A DNA stretch of 64,000 nt from an uncultured Clostridia bacterium (GTDB lineage Bacteria; Bacillota; Clostridia; Oscillospirales; Oscillospiraceae). Of the stretch, positions 61,365-64,000 are shown in pieces. A model generated the notes under the pieces. The model was given only the letters and a program-made list of their open reading frames with translations, did not search any database and was not told the origin of the DNA. The stretch's first letter is position 1; the number at the start of each line of letters is the position of its first letter. The translations under genes and the position numbers were made by a program. The stretch covers positions 47,679 to 111,678 of the forward strand of contig CAMCNO010000003.1 in assembly GCA_945876285.1 (NCBI GenBank), read 5' to 3'.

Positions 61365-62000
61365 ATGGAAATTTCCACCTTGCCCCTGTTCCGGGGCATC
61401 CCAGCCGGGGAACTGCCCGCTCTGCTGACCCAGGCCTCCGCACAGAAATGCGCCTTTCGAAAGGGTGAGCTGCTGCTCAGTCGGGGCGACGTAACGGGCT
61501 GCCTGGGTCTGGTGCTGGAGGGCCATGTCCACATTATCCGGGAGGACTTCTGGGGAAACCGCAGCATCGTGGGCCTGGCGGGGCCGGGGGAGGTCTTTGC
61601 CGAGTCCTACGCCCTGGCGGGAGAGCCGCTGTCGGTCAGCGTCCTGGCGGCCTCCGATGGAGCGGTTCTGTTTCTGGACGCCCACCGCCTGACGGACGCC
61701 CGGCTCACCGATAACCTGCTGTCCCTGCTGGCGAAAAAGAATCTGATGCTCACCGGGAAAATGCGCCACATGGCCCGCCGCACCACCCGGGACAAGCTGC
61801 TGAGCTACCTCTCCGCCCAGGCGCTGGCGGCGGGCAGCTCCGAATTTGATATCCCCATGGACCGCCAGCAGCTGGCGGACTACCTGGCGGTGGACCGCAG
61901 CGCCATGTCCGCCGCCCTGGGCAAGCTGCGGGACGAGGGGGCGTTGACCTTCCGCAAAAACCATTTCCACCTGCTGCGGCAGGGAGAGGAGCGAGACTGA
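61365..62000 (+). CDS. Crp/Fnr-family transcriptional regulator
   Basis: 211 residues. Cyclic-nucleotide-binding-like N domain (LFRGIPAGELPALLTQASAQ; GEVFAESYALAGEPLSVSVL, about 80-99), central helix (AKKNLMLTGKMRHMARR), then a winged helix with MDRQQLADYLAVDRSAMSAA (recognition helix about 172-190). No cluster cysteine set typical of Fnr. Divergent from two Fe-S protein genes it may control. GGGGAGAACGT before ATG. Confidence 0.92.
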   Translation: MEISTLPLFRGIPAGELPALLTQASAQKCAFRKGELLLSRGDVTGCLGLVLEGHVHIIREDFWGNRSIVGLAGPGEVFAESYALAGEPLSVSVLAASDGAVLFLDAHRLTDARLTDNLLSLLAKKNLMLTGKMRHMARRTTRDKLLSYLSAQALAAGSSEFDIPMDRQQLADYLAVDRSAMSAALGKLRDEGALTFRKNHFHLLRQGEERD

Positions 62001-62998
62001 TGCGCGTGACCGTGCCGGATTATTATGAAAATTTCCGTTGTTTGGCAGGGGACTGCCCTCACACCTGCTGCGAAAAGTGGGAGGTGGTCATCGACGAAGC
62101 CAGCGCCGCCTTCTATGAAACGGTGCCCGGCCCGTTGGGGGAGAAATTGCGCTCCGCCCTGAAAAAGGACCAGGACGGTGACCTGTGCTTTCCCCTGAAT
62201 GGCGGGCGGTGCCCGTTTCTGGACAGTGAAAACCTCTGCGAAATTCATAAAGAGCTGGGGGAGGAAGCCACCAGCGTCACCTGCCGGGAGCATCCCCGGT
62301 TCACCGAGGACTACGGTTCCTTCCGGGAGGTCACGTTGTCTGCCTCCTGCCCGGCGGCCAACGCCCTATTGCTGGGCAGCGAAGCGCCCCTGACCTTCCA
62401 CACCTTCGAGACGGAAGAAGCGGAAGAGGAGGGTGATGAATGGCTCAATTACCTGCTGCCTCTGCGCTCCCGCCTGCTGGACATTCTGACAGACCGCAGC
62501 TGCCCGCTCGAGGCCCGTCTGGCGTCCTTTCTCTCACTGGCCCTGTCGGCCCAAAATTGCCTGGACGATGACCGTCCGAAAGCTATGAATGACGCGGCGG
62601 AGGCGCCCATCCCTCCGGCGGAAGACCCGCTGTTTCCCGCCGCCCTGGATTTCCTGGCCTCTCTGGAGGTACTTGACGCCGATTGGCCCTCCCTGCTGGA
62701 GCAGGCCGCGGCAGCGGAAAAAACGCCCCAGCCAGAAGCTCTGCTGGAGCGTATCGCCGTGTATTTCGCATTCCGCTACCTGCTGAAAGCCGTCAACGAC
62801 GGCGACCTGCTGTCCCGGGCGGAGCTGGTGGTGTTTGCCGTGCTGGTGGTCGAGCGGCTGGCGGCCGTCTGCGGCCTGCCCGAGGCCCTGCGGCGGTTCA
62901 GCGCCGAGATCGAGCATGACGACGATAACCTGGAAGCCCTGCTGGAGGCCCTGCGCTGGGATTTCGGACCGGGAGAGCTGGCGGCGGCGCTGGAATAA
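62000..62998 (+). CDS. FliB-family (flagellin lysine N-methylase-like) protein
   Basis: 332 residues. Cys-rich N-terminal part YYENFRCLAGDCPHTCCEKW (8-27), GGRCPFLDSENLCEIHKELG (about 68-87) and VTCREHPRF is the FliB/YkgJ metal-cluster pattern. The rest is helical and Glu/Ala/Leu-rich. The A of its ATG is the last base of the preceding TGA stop (TGATG), so it is coupled to the regulator gene. No flagellin gene is in the window, so lysine methylation of flagellin is uncertain here. Confidence 0.8.
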   Translation: MRVTVPDYYENFRCLAGDCPHTCCEKWEVVIDEASAAFYETVPGPLGEKLRSALKKDQDGDLCFPLNGGRCPFLDSENLCEIHKELGEEATSVTCREHPRFTEDYGSFREVTLSASCPAANALLLGSEAPLTFHTFETEEAEEEGDEWLNYLLPLRSRLLDILTDRSCPLEARLASFLSLALSAQNCLDDDRPKAMNDAAEAPIPPAEDPLFPAALDFLASLEVLDADWPSLLEQAAAAEKTPQPEALLERIAVYFAFRYLLKAVNDGDLLSRAELVVFAVLVVERLAAVCGLPEALRRFSAEIEHDDDNLEALLEALRWDFGPGELAAALE

Positions 62999-63069
62999 GG
63001 CCCTTTGTGCGCATCGCCGACGGTAAACGATTTGCATTTGTGAAAACTGTAAAAACTGCATAAATGCTA

Positions 63070-63098
63070 TTGACATAAAGCGGAATCTGCTGTACATT
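63070..63098 (+). promoter_or_regulatory. Strong promoter into the 3' noncoding region
   Basis: TTGACA (63070-63075), 17 bp, TACATT (63093-63098), followed by AGAAAGGAG (63108-63116). It drives no intact gene; transcription would run through the interrupted frame and inverted-repeat array. Confidence 0.7.
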
Positions 63099-63123
63099 AT
63101 AGACACAGAAAGGAGTGAGTCCC

Positions 63124-63270
63124 ATGGGCTAGCAAAGCTCAAGAGATTCCAAATTTTCCTTCACCGTTCGCAAAGAAACAGCGCTTAGACAGCGGTTCCC
63201 CCAAATACGAAACATACCTCACTATGATGAGCCACACGAGAACGACCTCTGCGTGTATCTGATGTTTTAG
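63124..63270 (+). pseudogene. Interrupted short reading frame (ATG GGC TAG)
   Basis: A good ribosome binding site leads to ATG, but the third codon is TAG. If read through, the frame gives 45 more residues (SRDSKFSFTVRKETALRQRF in the middle) to a TAG at 63268. No family recognised. It could be a decayed gene, a transcript leader, or chance; coding is doubtful. Confidence 0.35.
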
Positions 63271-63354
63271 GAATTGGCGAACTCTGCAACTTCCCCTCAG
63301 CTTTCTCCGAACGGTAGACTAAGAACTGCGAGGTAAAGACCATTGGACAATCCA

Positions 63355-63843
63355 ATCAACGGGTAAGCCCCCCATTCGCCGACGGAGCGGATGGGGGGAA
63401 ATGTTTTGCCCAAGGGCTCCCGCTGTGACCCAGCGGAGCGGTCACAGTGGGAAGAGGAGGAGCAAGGGAGCGGACGCAGCTTTCGCCAAAATGGCGAAAG
63501 CTGTGATAAGCGGACTTTGCGACGACGAGGATTGTCCGCGCGGCAGCGCCGCGCCGCCGCGAAGCGGCGCCAAGCATTTTTACGCAGTAAAAATCTTGAA
63601 ATGGGCGGGCTCCGCCTGTCCATTTAAGTTATATCAGGGGTCCCCGCAAAACCAAAGGTTTTGTGGGGCATCAATCCGATCAACGGGTAAGCCCCCCATT
63701 CGCCGACGATAGGGCCCCCTCCGAAACCCAGCGAAGCGGGTTCGGTGGGGAGAGCCGGAGGAAGCGGAACGGTGGAAGCCCTGGCGCAAGACAGGGCGCC
63801 CGTAGCGGAGCTTTTGACGGCGACGATGGGGGGAAATGTTTTG
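63355..63843 (+). repeat. Nested inverted-repeat array (two related structured modules)
   Basis: A 30 bp sequence starts at 63355 and again, identically, at 63679. A 19 bp sequence, GATGGGGGGAAATGTTTTG, recurs at 63390 and 63825. The two pair as arms: 63368-63398 is a short hairpin with one U.G pair; 63692-63833 encloses 126 bp. Inner hairpins are at 63419-63451, 63478-63502, 63721-63745 and 63778-63797. The first and third share AGCGGAGC/AGCGAAGC loops, a GTGGG-type right arm and similar purine-rich downstream sequence. No protein-like frame. Confidence 0.7.
63551..63668 (+). repeat. Structured repeat element (copy B)
   Basis: Same order of hairpins as the mraY-ftsW element: GC-rich stem (63551-63570); CAAG, bulged C, ATTTTTAC-GCA-GTAAAAAT, CTTG (63571-63598); AAATGG/CCATTT enclosing GCGG/CCGC (63599-63625); linker; CCCCGCAAAACC-AAA-GGTTTTGTGGGG (63642-63668). 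Relative to copy A, paired positions change together: C-G to G-C in AAATCG/CGATTT, and G-C to C-G in the last stem. Confidence 0.75.
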
Positions 63844-63954
63844 TATGGCAATATGGTCTGTGCCTTTTTTGTGAATATTGCTATCCGATAAACTGGAATT
63901 TTTCACTCATTTGCCTTATCGTTAAAATATATCTAATTATAAAAGTTACCAAGC

Positions 63955-63997
63955 GTGGCGTAAAGCCCCTGCCTTTAGGCATGGGGATATAAGCCAC
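63955..63997. mobile_element. Hairpin end of an IS200/IS605-type element
   Basis: GTGGC (63955) pairs with GCCAC (63993); within lies CCCCTGCCT/AGGCATGGGG with a bulged T in the stem. Such imperfect hairpins with an unpaired T are the subterminal ends recognised by Y1 transposases. The element must extend past the right edge; no tnpA or tnpB is inside the window. The preceding 100 bp (about 63855-63954) is AT-rich, unlike the neighbouring genes, and holds no gene. Confidence 0.55.
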
Positions 63998-64000
63998 ACC

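Noticed and set aside
63124..63270. Pyrrolysine-containing protein read through TAG
   Set aside because: No Pyl machinery is visible and amber read-through at codon three is implausible; listed as an interrupted frame instead.
63391..63992. Several 75-109 residue open frames in the inverted-repeat region
   Set aside because: No ribosome binding sites and no family resemblance; translations simply follow the hairpin arms. Conservation is at the level of base pairing, not protein.

Overview
The window is a stretch of chromosome from a spore-forming, high-GC member of the Firmicutes. It most resembles the Oscillospiraceae group (Flavonifractor, Lawsonibacter, Intestinimonas type). This rests on gene content (spoVAD, spoIVB, spo0A, cwlJ-gerQ, spmAB, spoVAF, a division and cell-wall cluster, BioY under a BirA box), strong AGGAGG-type ribosome binding sites, sigma-A promoters and dense, compact coding. 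No database search was possible, so the genus is inference. No tRNA, rRNA, CRISPR array or prophage was seen.

Layout. 1-6.4 kb holds the start of glnA, a solitary spoVAD, a small divergent XRE-regulator module, bioY with a textbook BirA operator, a family 4 uracil-DNA glycosylase, an rRNA methyltransferase and an unusual amidase. 6.4-21.1 kb holds housekeeping genes: RNase Y, a glycine-rich membrane protein next to a PspA homologue, a minimal two-gene SUF system, a ferritin-like protein, a kinase-like protein, DUF2461 and HD proteins, LysE, YloV with an Asp23-family partner, a surface nucleotidase, rsmD and coaD. 21.2-37.5 kb is the division and murein cluster, in order mraZ, rsmH, ftsL, PASTA-type ftsI/spoVD, murE, mraY, ftsW, murG, murA, ftsQ, ftsZ. 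It runs into spoIVB, a Nudix gene and spo0A; murF, murD and ftsA are not in it.

37.5-50.4 kb carries a PadR-controlled operon of two DUF2812 membrane proteins, a TSCPD protein with a glycosyltransferase, the cwlJ-gerQ germination pair, a nitroreductase, a DacF-type carboxypeptidase, an overlapping chain of ComEA-like protein, response regulator, histidine kinase and GerMN lipoprotein, then spmAB and an AbrB-type regulator. 50.4-63 kb carries rsmI-trmN6, gluQ, trkA-trkH, pfkA, a dicarboxylate-type symporter, spoVAF, an Fe-S protein operon divergent from a Crp/Fnr regulator, and a FliB-family protein.

The last kilobase (63.0-64.0 kb) has no convincing protein gene. It starts with a strong promoter and ribosome binding site that lead into ATG-GGC-TAG, continues into about 500 bp of nested inverted repeats, and ends in an imperfect hairpin like those at IS200/IS605 ends. 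One block of these repeats has a diverged relative between mraY and ftsW. The two copies share linkers while their stems differ by compensating changes, and every wobble pair I found fits transcription of the + strand. This looks like a dispersed structured-RNA repeat and is the most interesting item in the window.
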